NCBI RefSeq assembly: GCF_027922305.1
Contig: NZ_BSFK01000007.1
Location: forward strand, 248,001 to 312,000
Source of the DNA: Methylopila jiangsuensis
GTDB taxonomy: Bacteria > Pseudomonadota > Alphaproteobacteria > Rhizobiales > Methylopilaceae
Length of the DNA: 64,000 bases
Direction of reading: 5' to 3'
Both the position numbers and the translations under genes were made by a program. Shown one piece after another: positions 52,510-64,000 of this stretch (positions are counted from its first letter, which is position 1; each line of letters starts with the position of its first letter). Under the pieces are notes generated by a model. The model saw nothing but the letters and a program-made list of their open reading frames with translations. It was not told where the DNA came from and did no database searches.

Positions 52510-53616
52510 TCAGGCGCGCGTGAAGCGGCGCCAGACGTCCGGACCGATCGTCCGCTCATCGACGGGCGCGAAGCGCTCGGACGCCGTGATCGCCGCCAGC
52601 GGCAGGGCGTCCAGCGCCGCGATGGCGTCCGGGCCAAGCGGCGCCGGAGCCTGGCCGAGGACGACCTCGTCCACGAGATCGGCGCGCAGAAGAGCGGCGG
52701 CGAGCGTCGGGCCGCCCTCCACGAACAGCCGCGTCACGCCCTGGGCGCCCAGAAGCGCCAGGGTCTCCGTGAGGTCGACGTGCCCATTCGCCCGCGCCAC
52801 CCTCAGAACCATGACGCCGCGGGCGACAAGCTGGCGTTCCCGGTCCGTCGGGGCGTCGGCGGCCGAGATCACGGTCGTCGGCACGGCAGACGCGCTGGCG
52901 GCGAGCTTTGACGCCGGCGGCAGCTTCAGGTCCGAATCCAGCGCCACGCGCGACGGCGACCGGTCCGCCAGTCCCGGCAGACGGCAGGTCAGGTCGGGAT
53001 CGTCCGCCAGAACCGTGCCGATCCCCACCATGATCGCGTCCGACTGCGCCCGCAGCATGTGGACATAAGCGCGGCTCAGTTCGCCCGTGATCGCCACCGG
53101 CCGCCGTCCGGCGAGCCCGGCCTTGCCGTCGGAGGAGACCGCAAGCTTGAGCGTCACATGAGGGCGGCCGCGCACCACCCGCGACACATGGCCGGCGTTC
53201 AGCTCCCGGGCGTCGTCGCCGCCGACGCCGAACGTCACCGGAACGCCGGCCTGCCGCAGCATCGCGAAGCCGCGGCCGTTCACGCGCGGGTCGGGGTCTG
53301 CGGCCGCGACCACGGCCCGCGCCACGCCCGCCGCGATCACCGCCTCGACGCACGGGGGCGTGCGGCCATGGTGGCTGCAGGGCTCCAGCGTCACGTAGAG
53401 CGTGGACCCGCGCGCGCGATCGCCCGCCTGCGCCAACGCCATGGCTTCGGCGTGGGGGCGTCCGCCGGGCTGGGTCCAGCCGCGTCCCACCACGGTCCCG
53501 TCGCCGGTTCCGGGCCGGACCAGCACCGCCCCGACGGACGGGTTCGGCGCGGTGCGGCCAAGACCCCGGCGGCCGAGCGCGACCGCCACGCTCATCCAGC
53601 GGGCGTCGGCGCGCAC
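52510..53616 (-). CDS. ribD: Riboflavin biosynthesis deaminase/reductase RibD (368 aa)
   Basis: A bifunctional enzyme of riboflavin synthesis: N-terminal deaminase with the zinc motif HAEAMAL...LEPCSHHGRTPPCVEA and TAPNPSVGAVLV; C-terminal reductase with RPHVTLKLAVSSDGKAG, DAIMVGIGTVLADDPDLTCRLPG and LFVEGGPTLAAALL. I chose the GTG at 53614-53616, 6 bp after GAGGCGGGC, because it restores DARWMSVAVALGRRG; the ATG at 53595 would cut the family's start. 16 bp after nrdR, in the glyA-nrdR-ribD operon. Confidence 0.92.
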   Translation of the reverse strand: MRADARWMSVAVALGRRGLGRTAPNPSVGAVLVRPGTGDGTVVGRGWTQPGGRPHAEAMALAQAGDRARGSTLYVTLEPCSHHGRTPPCVEAVIAAGVARAVVAAADPDPRVNGRGFAMLRQAGVPVTFGVGGDDARELNAGHVSRVVRGRPHVTLKLAVSSDGKAGLAGRRPVAITGELSRAYVHMLRAQSDAIMVGIGTVLADDPDLTCRLPGLADRSPSRVALDSDLKLPPASKLAASASAVPTTVISAADAPTDRERQLVARGVMVLRVARANGHVDLTETLALLGAQGVTRLFVEGGPTLAAALLRADLVDEVVLGQAPAPLGPDAIAALDALPLAAITASERFAPVDERTIGPDVWRRFTRA

Positions 53617-53632
53617 GCCCGCCTCGTCCGCG

Positions 53633-54109
53633 TCAGCGGGTGGGGGAGGGGTCGTCGACGTCGCCGGCGAGTTCGTCCAGGAGGGTTTCAAAGTCTTTGG
53701 CTTCGCGGAAGTTCTTGTAGACCGACGCGAAGCGCACATAGGCCACGTCGTCGGCGCCTTTCAGCGCCTCCATGACATACTGGCCAATCGTCTCGGAGGA
53801 AATCTCCGGTTCGCCGCCGCTTTCCAGCCGCCGGGCGATTCCGGACACCATCTGCTCGATGCGCTCCGGCTCCACCGGGCGCTTGCGCAGGGCGACCGCG
53901 AGCGAGCGGTGCAGCTTGTCGCGGTCGAAGGGCGCGCGGCGCCCGGAGCGCTTCACCACCGTGAGCTCGCGCAGCTGCACGCGCTCGAAGGTGGTGAAGC
54001 GCTGGCCGCAGACCCCGCACACCCGCCGGCGGCGGATGGCGGCGTCGTCCTCGGCGGGACGGGAGTCCTTGACCTGCGTGTCGGCCGCGCCGCAGTGCGG
54101 ACACCGCAT
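53633..54109 (-). CDS. nrdR: Transcriptional repressor NrdR (158 aa)
   Basis: A zinc-ribbon/ATP-cone regulator of ribonucleotide reductase genes. [45 protein letters not shown] is the zinc ribbon with four cysteines and [27 protein letters not shown] begins the ATP-cone. Length slightly above the 150 typical because of a C-terminal acidic tail. Located between glyA and ribD, the usual alphaproteobacterial order. Confidence 0.97.
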   Translation of the reverse strand: MRCPHCGAADTQVKDSRPAEDDAAIRRRRVCGVCGQRFTTFERVQLRELTVVKRSGRRAPFDRDKLHRSLAVALRKRPVEPERIEQMVSGIARRLESGGEPEISSETIGQYVMEALKGADDVAYVRFASVYKNFREAKDFETLLDELAGDVDDPSPTR

Positions 54110-54134
54110 GTGTCGGACTCCCGCCCCGGCGCGA

Positions 54135-55442
54135 TCAGTCGGCGTAGAGCGGGAAGCGGGCGACCAGATCGGCCACCTGAGCCCGGACCTTGCCCTCGAC
54201 CTCGGAGTCCTCGTCCACGCCCTTCTGGGCCAGCACGTCCAGCACGGTGGCGATCATGTCGCCGATCTGCTGGAACTCCGCCACGCCGAAGCCGCGGGTG
54301 GTGCCCGCCGGGGTGCCCAGGCGCACGCCCGAGGTGACCATCGGCTTCTCGGGGTCGAACGGGATGCCGTTCTTGTTGCAGGTGATGTGCGCGCGGCCGA
54401 GCGCGATCTCGGACACCTTGCCCGTGAGCTTCTTCGGGCGCAGGTCCACCAGCATCAGATGGGTGTCGGTGCCGCCGGAGACGATGTCGAAGCCGTGGCC
54501 CTTCAGGTTCTCGGCCAGCGCCTTGGCGTTGGCGATCACGTTCTGGGCGTAGAGCTTGAACTCGGGCTTCAGCGCCTCGCCGAAGGCCACCGCCTTGGCG
54601 GCGATGACGTGCATCAGCGGGCCGCCCTGCAGGCCGGGGAACACGGCCGAGTTGAACTTCTTGGCCAGATCCTCGTCATTGGTGAGGATCATGCCGCCGC
54701 GCGGGCCGCGCAGCGTCTTGTGGGTGGTGGTGGTCACCACATGGGCGTGCTCGAGCGGGTTCGGGTGCTGGCCGCCGGCCACGAGGCCCGCGAAGTGGGC
54801 CATGTCGACCATGAACTTGGCGCCGACCGAGTCCGCGATCTTGCGGAAGGCCGCGAAGTCGATCTGGCGGGGATAGGCGGAGCCGCCCGCGATGATGACC
54901 TTCGGCTTGTGCTGCTCGGCGAGCTGCGCCACCTCTTCCATGTCGATGCGGTGGTCGTCCTTGCGGACGTGGTAGTTCACCGCGTTGAACCACTTGCCCG
55001 AGACGGCGGCCTTGGCGCCGTGGGTCAGGTGGCCGCCGGCGGCCAGGTCGAGGCCGAGGAAGGTGTCGCCCGGCTGCATCAGGGCGTAGAACACCGCCGT
55101 GTTGGCCTGCGCGCCCGAATGGGGCTGCACGTTGGCGAACTGGGCGTTGAACAGCTTCTTGGCGCGGTCGATGGCGAGCTGCTCGGCCACGTCCACGTAC
55201 TGGCAGCCGCCGTAGTAGCGACGGCCCGGATAGCCTTCGGCGTACTTGTTGGTCAGCACCGAGCCCTGCGCCTCGAGCACCGCGCGCGAGACGATGTTCT
55301 CGGAGGCGATCAGCTCGATCTCCTCGCGCTGGCGGCCGAGCTCGGAGGTGATCGCGTTGGCGAGCTCCGGGTCGACCTCGGCGACGCTGGCCGAGAAGAA
55401 CCGGCTTTCGGTCTCGCGGGTCTTGCCTTCGGTGATGGACAT
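54135..55442 (-). CDS. glyA: Serine hydroxymethyltransferase (435 aa)
   Basis: PLP enzyme converting serine and tetrahydrofolate to glycine and 5,10-methylene-THF. Visible are [36 protein letters not shown], the PLP lysine in [16 protein letters not shown], and [14 protein letters not shown]. Length normal. ATG at 55440-55442 follows AGGAGGAA, an optimal ribosome site, which excludes the longer upstream frame. First gene of glyA-nrdR-ribD; no riboswitch seen in the 270-bp gap shared with the divergent membrane-protein gene. Confidence 0.97.
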   Translation of the reverse strand: MSITEGKTRETESRFFSASVAEVDPELANAITSELGRQREEIELIASENIVSRAVLEAQGSVLTNKYAEGYPGRRYYGGCQYVDVAEQLAIDRAKKLFNAQFANVQPHSGAQANTAVFYALMQPGDTFLGLDLAAGGHLTHGAKAAVSGKWFNAVNYHVRKDDHRIDMEEVAQLAEQHKPKVIIAGGSAYPRQIDFAAFRKIADSVGAKFMVDMAHFAGLVAGGQHPNPLEHAHVVTTTTHKTLRGPRGGMILTNDEDLAKKFNSAVFPGLQGGPLMHVIAAKAVAFGEALKPEFKLYAQNVIANAKALAENLKGHGFDIVSGGTDTHLMLVDLRPKKLTGKVSEIALGRAHITCNKNGIPFDPEKPMVTSGVRLGTPAGTTRGFGVAEFQQIGDMIATVLDVLAQKGVDEDSEVEGKVRAQVADLVARFPLYAD

Positions 55443-55714
55443 AAGACGGCTTCCTCCTGATGGGCGAGCGTTCGCCGGAGCGCGTTTCCCCGCGCCGTTG
55501 CGCCGGCGTACGCAGCCGCGGCCTTGTCCGCCCTTAAACGGGCGGTCCCGCCGCGACGCATGTTCGACTGGGATGCCTAACATACGTCGGAAAGTCAGGC
55601 CAAGCGGACCGGCGGGAGCGGCGCATCTTGGTCGCATAAGACTTTGGGCGGGTATAATACGCGCCGGCGCCAGCTTGACACTGGGCGGACACGCGGAAAA
55701 CGGGAGCGCGATTG

Positions 55715-56425
55715 ATGCTGGACTCGGCTCTGATGGCCGCGCGGCAGATGTTTACGCCGGAGTTCCGGGCGGTGCTGATCAAATCGCTCGGGCTGACGCT
55801 GCTGGCGCTCGCGCTCGGCTGGATCGGGCTGCAGGCGCTGATCGACCATCTGCTGACGCTTGAGCCGGGCTACCTGCGCTCCGGCGCTCAGGTTGTGGCG
55901 GGGCTCGGCCTCGCGTTCGGGCTGCTGTTCCTGATCACGCCGGTCACGGCGGCGGTGGCGGGCCTGTTCCTCGACGACGTGGCGGCGGTGGTGGAGCGCA
56001 CGCATTATCCGCAGGATCCGCCCGGCGTCGCGCCGCCGGCGCTCCGGGGCGCGCTGATGTCCGCCCGCTTCGGCGCGCTGGTGCTCGCCATCAACGTCGC
56101 CATGCTGCCGCTGCTGTTCTTTCCCGGCGTCAATCTGGTCGCCTGGGGGCTGGTGAACGCCTATCTGCTCAGCCGGGAGTATTTCACGCTCGCCGCGCTG
56201 AGATTCCGGCCCGAGGCGGAGGCGGCGGCGTTGCGCCGCCGTCACAGGGGGCGGGTGTTCGTGGCCGGGCTGGCGGCGGCGGCGCTCGCCATCGTGCCGT
56301 TCGCGAACCTGCTGACGCCGCTGTTCGCCACCGCGTTCTTCGTTCATCTTCATAAGAAGATCGCGGCTCTGGACGCCCGGCGGCTTGGAGCTTCCGCCGC
56401 GCCGGAGCGGCTCGGCTCATCGTAA
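55715..56425 (+). CDS. EI24/CysZ-like membrane protein (236 aa)
   Basis: A multi-span inner-membrane protein of the EI24/CysZ family: hydrophobic segments at about 24-48, 60-90, 128-160, 187-215. Motifs [11 protein letters not shown]-type ([19 protein letters not shown]), [20 protein letters not shown] and [19 protein letters not shown] match the family. CysZ members take up sulfate, but here a different substrate is possible. The start is ATG 55715 with GGGAGCG upstream; a TTG one codon earlier is not needed. Divergent to glyA. Confidence 0.83.
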   Translation: MLDSALMAARQMFTPEFRAVLIKSLGLTLLALALGWIGLQALIDHLLTLEPGYLRSGAQVVAGLGLAFGLLFLITPVTAAVAGLFLDDVAAVVERTHYPQDPPGVAPPALRGALMSARFGALVLAINVAMLPLLFFPGVNLVAWGLVNAYLLSREYFTLAALRFRPEAEAAALRRRHRGRVFVAGLAAAALAIVPFANLLTPLFATAFFVHLHKKIAALDARRLGASAAPERLGSS

Positions 56426-56469
56426 ACGCCCCTTAAACCTGCCGCATTCAAAGTCCATCCGGATTCTCC

Positions 56470-58803
56470 ATGAGGACGGCGGCCGGCGAACGGCCGCTGC
56501 GGCGTGATGCGTGGCGGGGTGCGGCGGGTATGGCGATCGGACGACGGTCCGCGGGGCAGGAACGGCGCGAGCCGCGATTCGACGCGCATCCCGAGGCGTC
56601 CTTCGACGTGAGGCTGTCGCCGGGCGACCGGCCGAGCCATGCCGGAGCCGGGCCCCGGCGCGAGCCGGGCTTCGGTCCGGACGCCCGTCCCGAGCCGGAC
56701 ATGCCGGACGGCCGGCGCGAGCCGTCGTTCGGATCGGCCGGCCCGGCGGAGCCCGAACCCCGCGAAAAACTGTCCTACTGGAGCTGGGTCATGGGTCGTA
56801 GCCGTCCCTCCCGCGCCCGCTCCGGCGGCCCGTCCGGCCGTCCGCCGCGCAAGCGGCGCAGCCTGATCGGCCGGCTGTTCTCGTTCCTGCTGGTCATGGG
56901 CGTGCTGGGCGCGCTCGCGGGCGGCGGCGTCATCGCCTATTACGCCTCGGGCCTGCCGCCCATCGACAAGCTCGAAGTGCCGAAGCGGCCGCCCAACGTC
57001 ACCATCGTCAGCCTGGACGGCAGGCCGCTCGCCAACCGCGGCGAGACCGGCGGCGCCAACGTGCCGCTGTCCGAGATGCCGGCCTATGTGCCGCAGGCCT
57101 TCATCTCCATCGAGGACCGGCGCTTCCGCGACCACTGGGGCGTGGACTTCATCGGCCTCGCCCGCGCCATGGCCACCAACCTGCAGCACGGCACGCTGGT
57201 GCAGGGCGGCTCCACGCTGACCCAGCAGCTCGCCAAGAACCTGTTCCTCACGCCCGAACGCTCGCTGGAGCGCAAGGTGCAGGAGGCGGTGCTGGCGTTC
57301 TGGCTGGAGCGCAAGTTCGGCAAGGACCGCATCCTCGAGATGTATCTCAACCGCGTCTATTTCGGCGCGGGCGCCTATGGCGTGGAGGCGGCGGCCCAGC
57401 GCTATTTCGGCAAGTCCATCCGCAAGGTGAACATCTCCGAGGCCGCGACGCTGGCGGGCCTCGTGAAGGCGCCGTCGCGGCTCGCGCCGACGCGCGATCC
57501 CGAAGGCGCCCGCGCCCGCGCCGATCTGGTGCTCTCGGCCATGGCCGACGAGGGCTACATCTCCCGCGACGAGGCCAACCGCGCCTTCCGCGTCTCGCCG
57601 CCGTCCCCCGCGCCCAAGCCGCAAGGGGCGGTGGGCTATGTGGCCGACTGGATCATGGACCAGCTCGACGGGCTGGTGGGCGTCTATGACGAGGACCTCA
57701 CCGTCGAGACCACGCTCGATCCGAAGCTCGAATCGGAGGCCGAGAAGGCGCTGTCGGAGGCGATCGCCAAGCGCGGGCCGGCGCTGAAGGTCAGCCAGGG
57801 CGCGCTGGTGGCGCTGGCGCCGGACGGGGCGGTGCGGGCGCTGGTGGGCGGCCGGTCCTACGCCGAGAGCCAGTTCAACCGCGCGGTGTCGTCCAAGCGG
57901 CAGCCGGGCTCGGCCTTCAAGCCCTTCGTCTATCTCGCCGCGCTGGAGCTCGGCATGACGCCGGACACGGTGCAGGTGGACGCGCCGCTGAAGCTGAAGG
58001 GCTGGAACCCCGAGAACTACAACCGCCGCTACGGCGGCCCCATGACGCTGACCAGCGCGCTGTCCCACTCCGTCAACACGGTGGCGGTGCGGCTCGGGGT
58101 CGAGGTCGGCCCGCTCAACGTCATCCGCACCGCGCGGCGCGTGGGCATCACCTCGGATCTGGCGCCGAACCCCTCGGTGGCGCTCGGCACGTCCGAGGTG
58201 ACTCCGCTGGAGCTCGCCGGCGCCTATGCGCCCTTCGCCAACGGCGGCATGGCGGCGAAGCCCTATGTGGTCCGCCGGGTCGTCGCCTCAACCGGCGAGG
58301 TGCTCTACAACCGCCGCCCCGAGGCGCCGCAGGAGGTGGTGGACATCGAGCGCGTGGGCATGATGAACGCCATGCTGTCGGAGACGGTCCGCTCGGGCAC
58401 GGCGCGGGGCGCCTCGCTGCCGGGCTGGCCGGCGGCGGGCAAGACCGGCACCAGCCAGGATTTCCGCGACGCCTGGTTCGTGGGCTACACCTCCCACCTC
58501 GTCACCGCGGTCTGGCTCGGCAACGACGACAATTCGCCCACCAAGAAGGCGTCCGGCGGCGGCCTGCCGGTGCAGATCTGGAGCCGCTTCATGACGGCGG
58601 CCCACGCGGGCGCCGCCGTGGCCTCCCTGCCGGGCGACTGGCGCCCGCAGGTGGCGGGCTATGGCGAGGGCCAGCCCGGCGGCGAGGTCTACGAGGACGG
58701 TCCGCCCCCCGGCGACGGCTGGGTGGAGGAGCGCGTGGCGCGCGAGCGCCCGCGCGCCAGCGAGCCGCTGGGATTCCTGAAGCGCCTGTTCGGCGGGTAC
58801 TGA
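56470..58803 (+). CDS. Class A penicillin-binding protein, PBP1A-like (777 aa)
   Basis: A bifunctional peptidoglycan glycosyltransferase/transpeptidase. A long Arg/Pro-rich cytoplasmic tail (1-130) precedes a membrane span at ~136-158. GT51 domain: EDRRFRDHWGVDFIG, GGSTLTQQLAKNLFLT, FGKDRILEMYLNRVYFGAGAYGVEAAAQRYFGK. Transpeptidase: SxxK in KRQPGSAFKPF, SVN in SHSVNTVAVR, KTGTS near the C-terminus. The N-terminal tail is unusually long; a start further in (for example at MGRSRPSR near residue 107) cannot be excluded. Confidence 0.93.
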   Translation: MRTAAGERPLRRDAWRGAAGMAIGRRSAGQERREPRFDAHPEASFDVRLSPGDRPSHAGAGPRREPGFGPDARPEPDMPDGRREPSFGSAGPAEPEPREKLSYWSWVMGRSRPSRARSGGPSGRPPRKRRSLIGRLFSFLLVMGVLGALAGGGVIAYYASGLPPIDKLEVPKRPPNVTIVSLDGRPLANRGETGGANVPLSEMPAYVPQAFISIEDRRFRDHWGVDFIGLARAMATNLQHGTLVQGGSTLTQQLAKNLFLTPERSLERKVQEAVLAFWLERKFGKDRILEMYLNRVYFGAGAYGVEAAAQRYFGKSIRKVNISEAATLAGLVKAPSRLAPTRDPEGARARADLVLSAMADEGYISRDEANRAFRVSPPSPAPKPQGAVGYVADWIMDQLDGLVGVYDEDLTVETTLDPKLESEAEKALSEAIAKRGPALKVSQGALVALAPDGAVRALVGGRSYAESQFNRAVSSKRQPGSAFKPFVYLAALELGMTPDTVQVDAPLKLKGWNPENYNRRYGGPMTLTSALSHSVNTVAVRLGVEVGPLNVIRTARRVGITSDLAPNPSVALGTSEVTPLELAGAYAPFANGGMAAKPYVVRRVVASTGEVLYNRRPEAPQEVVDIERVGMMNAMLSETVRSGTARGASLPGWPAAGKTGTSQDFRDAWFVGYTSHLVTAVWLGNDDNSPTKKASGGGLPVQIWSRFMTAAHAGAAVASLPGDWRPQVAGYGEGQPGGEVYEDGPPPGDGWVEERVARERPRASEPLGFLKRLFGGY

Positions 58804-59263
58804 GCGCGGGCGGGACGCAGGCGGGGCGTGCCTGAAGCCCACCCCTCCGTCATGCCCGGCTCATGCCGGCCATCAAGGACTCGAACCCGCCCCCCCTGCC
58901 GTCATGCCCGAGCTCGCCTCGGGCATCCACGACTTGGGCTCGCAAGCCCTCGCCGAACGAAGTCGTGGATGCCCGCGCGAAGGCGCGGGCATGACGTGGA
59001 GGGGCGGCGCGCTTGGGCGATGTCCGGCCGGACCTGAGGCCGCCAGAGCGACCGAGCGCTCGCGCGGCGCGTGAGCCGTCCGTCGCAAACATGGTTTCCG
59101 TAAGGTTAATCCCGTCACATGGCCCGCGCGCCAGTCGGGCGCGCCTTTGCAGGACGCCTTCGGCGAGCGGACCCGGCGCCTCCCGCGGCTCGGCGCGCCG
59201 GGCGCCGGACCCGGCTGATCGGGGGCCGGATCCGCCGTGATCTAAGGCCACGCGGCGCGCGGT
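58804..59263. other. 460-bp convergent intergenic region with palindromic repeats
   Basis: Between PBP1A and the SDR stop codons. It contains the second copy of the bipartite palindrome (58900-58996), a degenerate third half copy at 58848-58875 (ATGCCCGGCTCATGCCGG), and no gene I can support. A GC-rich short frame from 59119 looks spurious. Confidence 0.5.
58900..58996. repeat. Bipartite palindromic intergenic repeat, copy 2
   Basis: ATGCCCGAG/CTCGGGCAT hairpin, then CCACGACTT paired with AAGTCGTGG (perfect 9 bp), then ATGCCCGCGC/GCGCGGGCAT-like hairpin. Hairpin order is the reverse of copy 1 at 47225-47333. Confidence 0.78.
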
Positions 59264-60061
59264 TCAGGCCGGGCCGCCCTTCTGGCCCTGCAGCTCGTGC
59301 GCGATCCGCCGCAGCAGGCCGCGGGACAGGAAGCGGGTGGCGAAGGCCGAGAGCTTGGGCAGCGCGCCGGGGATGACGATGGCCTTGCGGGCCTGAAAGC
59401 CGTCGAAGCCCGCTTTGGCGACGTCGGCGGCGGACACCACGCCGGTCTTGAACAGCTTCACATTGGAGGCGCCCGCCACCTGGCCGAACTCGGTGGGGGA
59501 GGGACCGGGGCAGAGCGCGGTGACGGTGACGCCGCTGCGGCGGGTCTCCTCGTAGAGCGCTTCGGAGAACGACAGCAGATAGGCCTTGCTGGCGTAATAG
59601 ACCGCCATCTCCGGTCCGGCCTGGAAGGCGGCGAGCGAGGCCACGTTCAGGATTCCGCCGCGTCCCCGCGCCAGCATGCCCGGCAGGTAGAGGCCCGCGA
59701 GCGCGGTGGGGGCGTTCACGTTCACCGCCAGCATTTCGAGCTGCCGGTCGTAGGGCAGGCGGGCGAACGGCCCGAGCAGGCCGAAGCCCGCGTTGTTCAC
59801 CAGCACGTCCACGATGTGGCCGCGGCGGCCCACCTCGATCGCCAGCTCCTTCACGCCGTCGGGTTTCGCGAGGTCGGCCGCGACCGCGCTCGCCGCGATC
59901 CCGTGGCGGGCGGACAGCTCGTCGGCCAGCGCCTTCAGCCGGTCCTCCCGCCGGGCGGCGAGCACCAGATCGTCGCCGTTGGCGGCGAACAGGCGCGCGA
60001 GCTCCAGGCCGATGCCGGAGGAGGCTCCGGTGATCAGGACGGTGCGTCGGGAGGCGGTCAT
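59264..60061 (-). CDS. Short-chain dehydrogenase/reductase (265 aa)
   Basis: Classical SDR: nucleotide motif TGASSGIG at ~11-18, NNAGFG at ~89-94, catalytic Ser in NVASLAAF, and YYASKAY (Tyr-x-x-x-Lys). The C-terminus has family-atypical [36 protein letters not shown], typical for the SDR subgroup acting on lipid-like or ketone substrates, often annotated YdfG/DltE-like. Substrate unknown. Divergent from carB with 187 bp between. Confidence 0.9.
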   Translation of the reverse strand: MTASRRTVLITGASSGIGLELARLFAANGDDLVLAARREDRLKALADELSARHGIAASAVAADLAKPDGVKELAIEVGRRGHIVDVLVNNAGFGLLGPFARLPYDRQLEMLAVNVNAPTALAGLYLPGMLARGRGGILNVASLAAFQAGPEMAVYYASKAYLLSFSEALYEETRRSGVTVTALCPGPSPTEFGQVAGASNVKLFKTGVVSAADVAKAGFDGFQARKAIVIPGALPKLSAFATRFLSRGLLRRIAHELQGQKGGPA

Positions 60062-60248
60062 GAGCGGCGTTTCTCCGGGGACGGAACTCGGCGGGCGCGC
60101 CTTTGGGCGAGATGACGCCTTTCCTGCGCCGCCGCGACTGTGTATTGCACGGCTTCAGCCACGATACCTGCTCCCAGAGAGCCGCGCGCGCCCTCGCGCG
60201 GGGACACATGTCCCGAGCGCCGAACGCACGGACCCGGAAAGCCGACCC

Positions 60249-63575
<3,327 letters not shown>

Positions 63576-63714
63576 GGCGGCCGACCCCCGGCCGCCGCTC
63601 GTCAGCGTCCGGGACCGAAGCCGACTGAATGCGGCGCTCTCCCGGCCAACCGTCAGCCGCTCCCCGAGGCGAATCCGCCCCGGGGCCGCAAGCGGTTATG
63701 CAAGAGAGACTGAA

Positions 63715-64000
63715 ATGGACAAGATCCCGATGACCGCCGCCGGCCTCGTCGCGCTGGAGGCGGAGCTCAAGCACCGCGCCTCCGGCGAGCGTCCGCGCAT
63801 CATCGCCGCGATCGCCGAGGCCCGGTCGCACGGCGACCTGTCCGAGAACGCGGAATACCATGCGGCGAAAGAGCAGCAGAGCCTGAACGAGGGCCGCATC
63901 GCCGAGCTGGAGAGCACCATCGCGCGCGCCGAGATCATCGACGTGTCCAAGCTCAAGGGCGACACCATCACCTTCGGCGCCACCGTGACGCTGGTGGACG
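63715..64000 (+). CDS. greA: Transcription elongation factor GreA, partial (first 95 residues)
   Basis: Begins [21 protein letters not shown], with [34 protein letters not shown], the acidic-tip coiled coil of GreA (DxxE residues at the tip in GDLSENAEY) that inserts into the RNA polymerase secondary channel to stimulate cleavage of backtracked RNA. The frame continues past the right edge. ATG 63715 is preceded by GAGAG. It follows carB, the common alphaproteobacterial order. Confidence 0.95.
   Translation, partial: MDKIPMTAAGLVALEAELKHRASGERPRIIAAIAEARSHGDLSENAEYHAAKEQQSLNEGRIAELESTIARAEIIDVSKLKGDTITFGATVTLVD

Overview
The window joins two kinds of DNA. Positions 1 to about 39,277 are the right-hand part of an integrative and conjugative element (ICE) of the alphaproteobacterial family typified by ICEMlSymR7A. 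Positions 39,278-64,000 are ordinary, very GC-rich core chromosome. The host is most likely a member of the Hyphomicrobiales (Rhizobiales). The reasons are the trxB-LsrB/VtlR-type LysR neighbourhood, a PleC/PdhS-type kinase with a CtrA box, DUF992, the glyA-nrdR-ribD cluster and an alphaproteobacterial LexA box. I cannot name the genus.

ICE backbone, nearly all on the minus strand. The left edge has conjugation and maintenance genes: the start of coupling protein TraG, a VirD2-like relaxase, a VirB1-like transglycosylase, DUF736, a TraF-type S26 peptidase, DUF2840, an RHH partition partner, ParA and a RepA initiator. RepA carries three iterons inside its own coding sequence. Upstream lies a control cassette resembling the ICEMlSymR7A excision circuit: RdfS-like excisionase, FseA (DUF6499-DUF2285, whose two halves are joined only by a +1 shift at CCC-C), QseM-like and QseC-like genes, each with palindromes or hairpins at its control region. 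Next come ssb, a membrane protein, DUF2493, a Toprim protein and a giant methyltransferase/strawberry-notch helicase. A cluster of uncharacterised small genes follows, then a large ParB and antirestriction ArdC. Three of these transcripts (the 185-aa unknown, parB and ardC) share a structured 5' leader next to the Shine-Dalgarno sequence.

ICE cargo (24.5-37.3 kb). There is an uncharacterised 263-aa protein and an SOS-regulated mutasome (imuA-imuB-dnaE2) with a perfect GTTC-N7-GTTC LexA box. A type III restriction-modification locus (mod, res and a third nuclease-like gene) and a HigBA-like toxin-antitoxin pair complete it. The element ends with an AlpA-like HTH gene overlapping a tyrosine integrase, then a 55-bp 3' fragment of tRNA-Leu(CAA) as the attachment site. 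The intact tRNA, the type IV secretion genes and the other att site should lie left of the window.

Chromosome (39.3-64 kb). Genes are a PleC-like histidine kinase, pepN, a small secreted protein, aspartate aminotransferase, DUF992, msrP, an ELM1-family protein, trxB, an LsrB/VtlR-type regulator followed by a probable AbcR-like sRNA, an Lrp regulator, a small membrane protein, the glyA-nrdR-ribD operon, an EI24/CysZ-like membrane protein, a class A PBP, an SDR, carB and the start of greA. Two copies of a bipartite palindromic intergenic repeat are present. All function calls come from reading the sequence; no database search was run.
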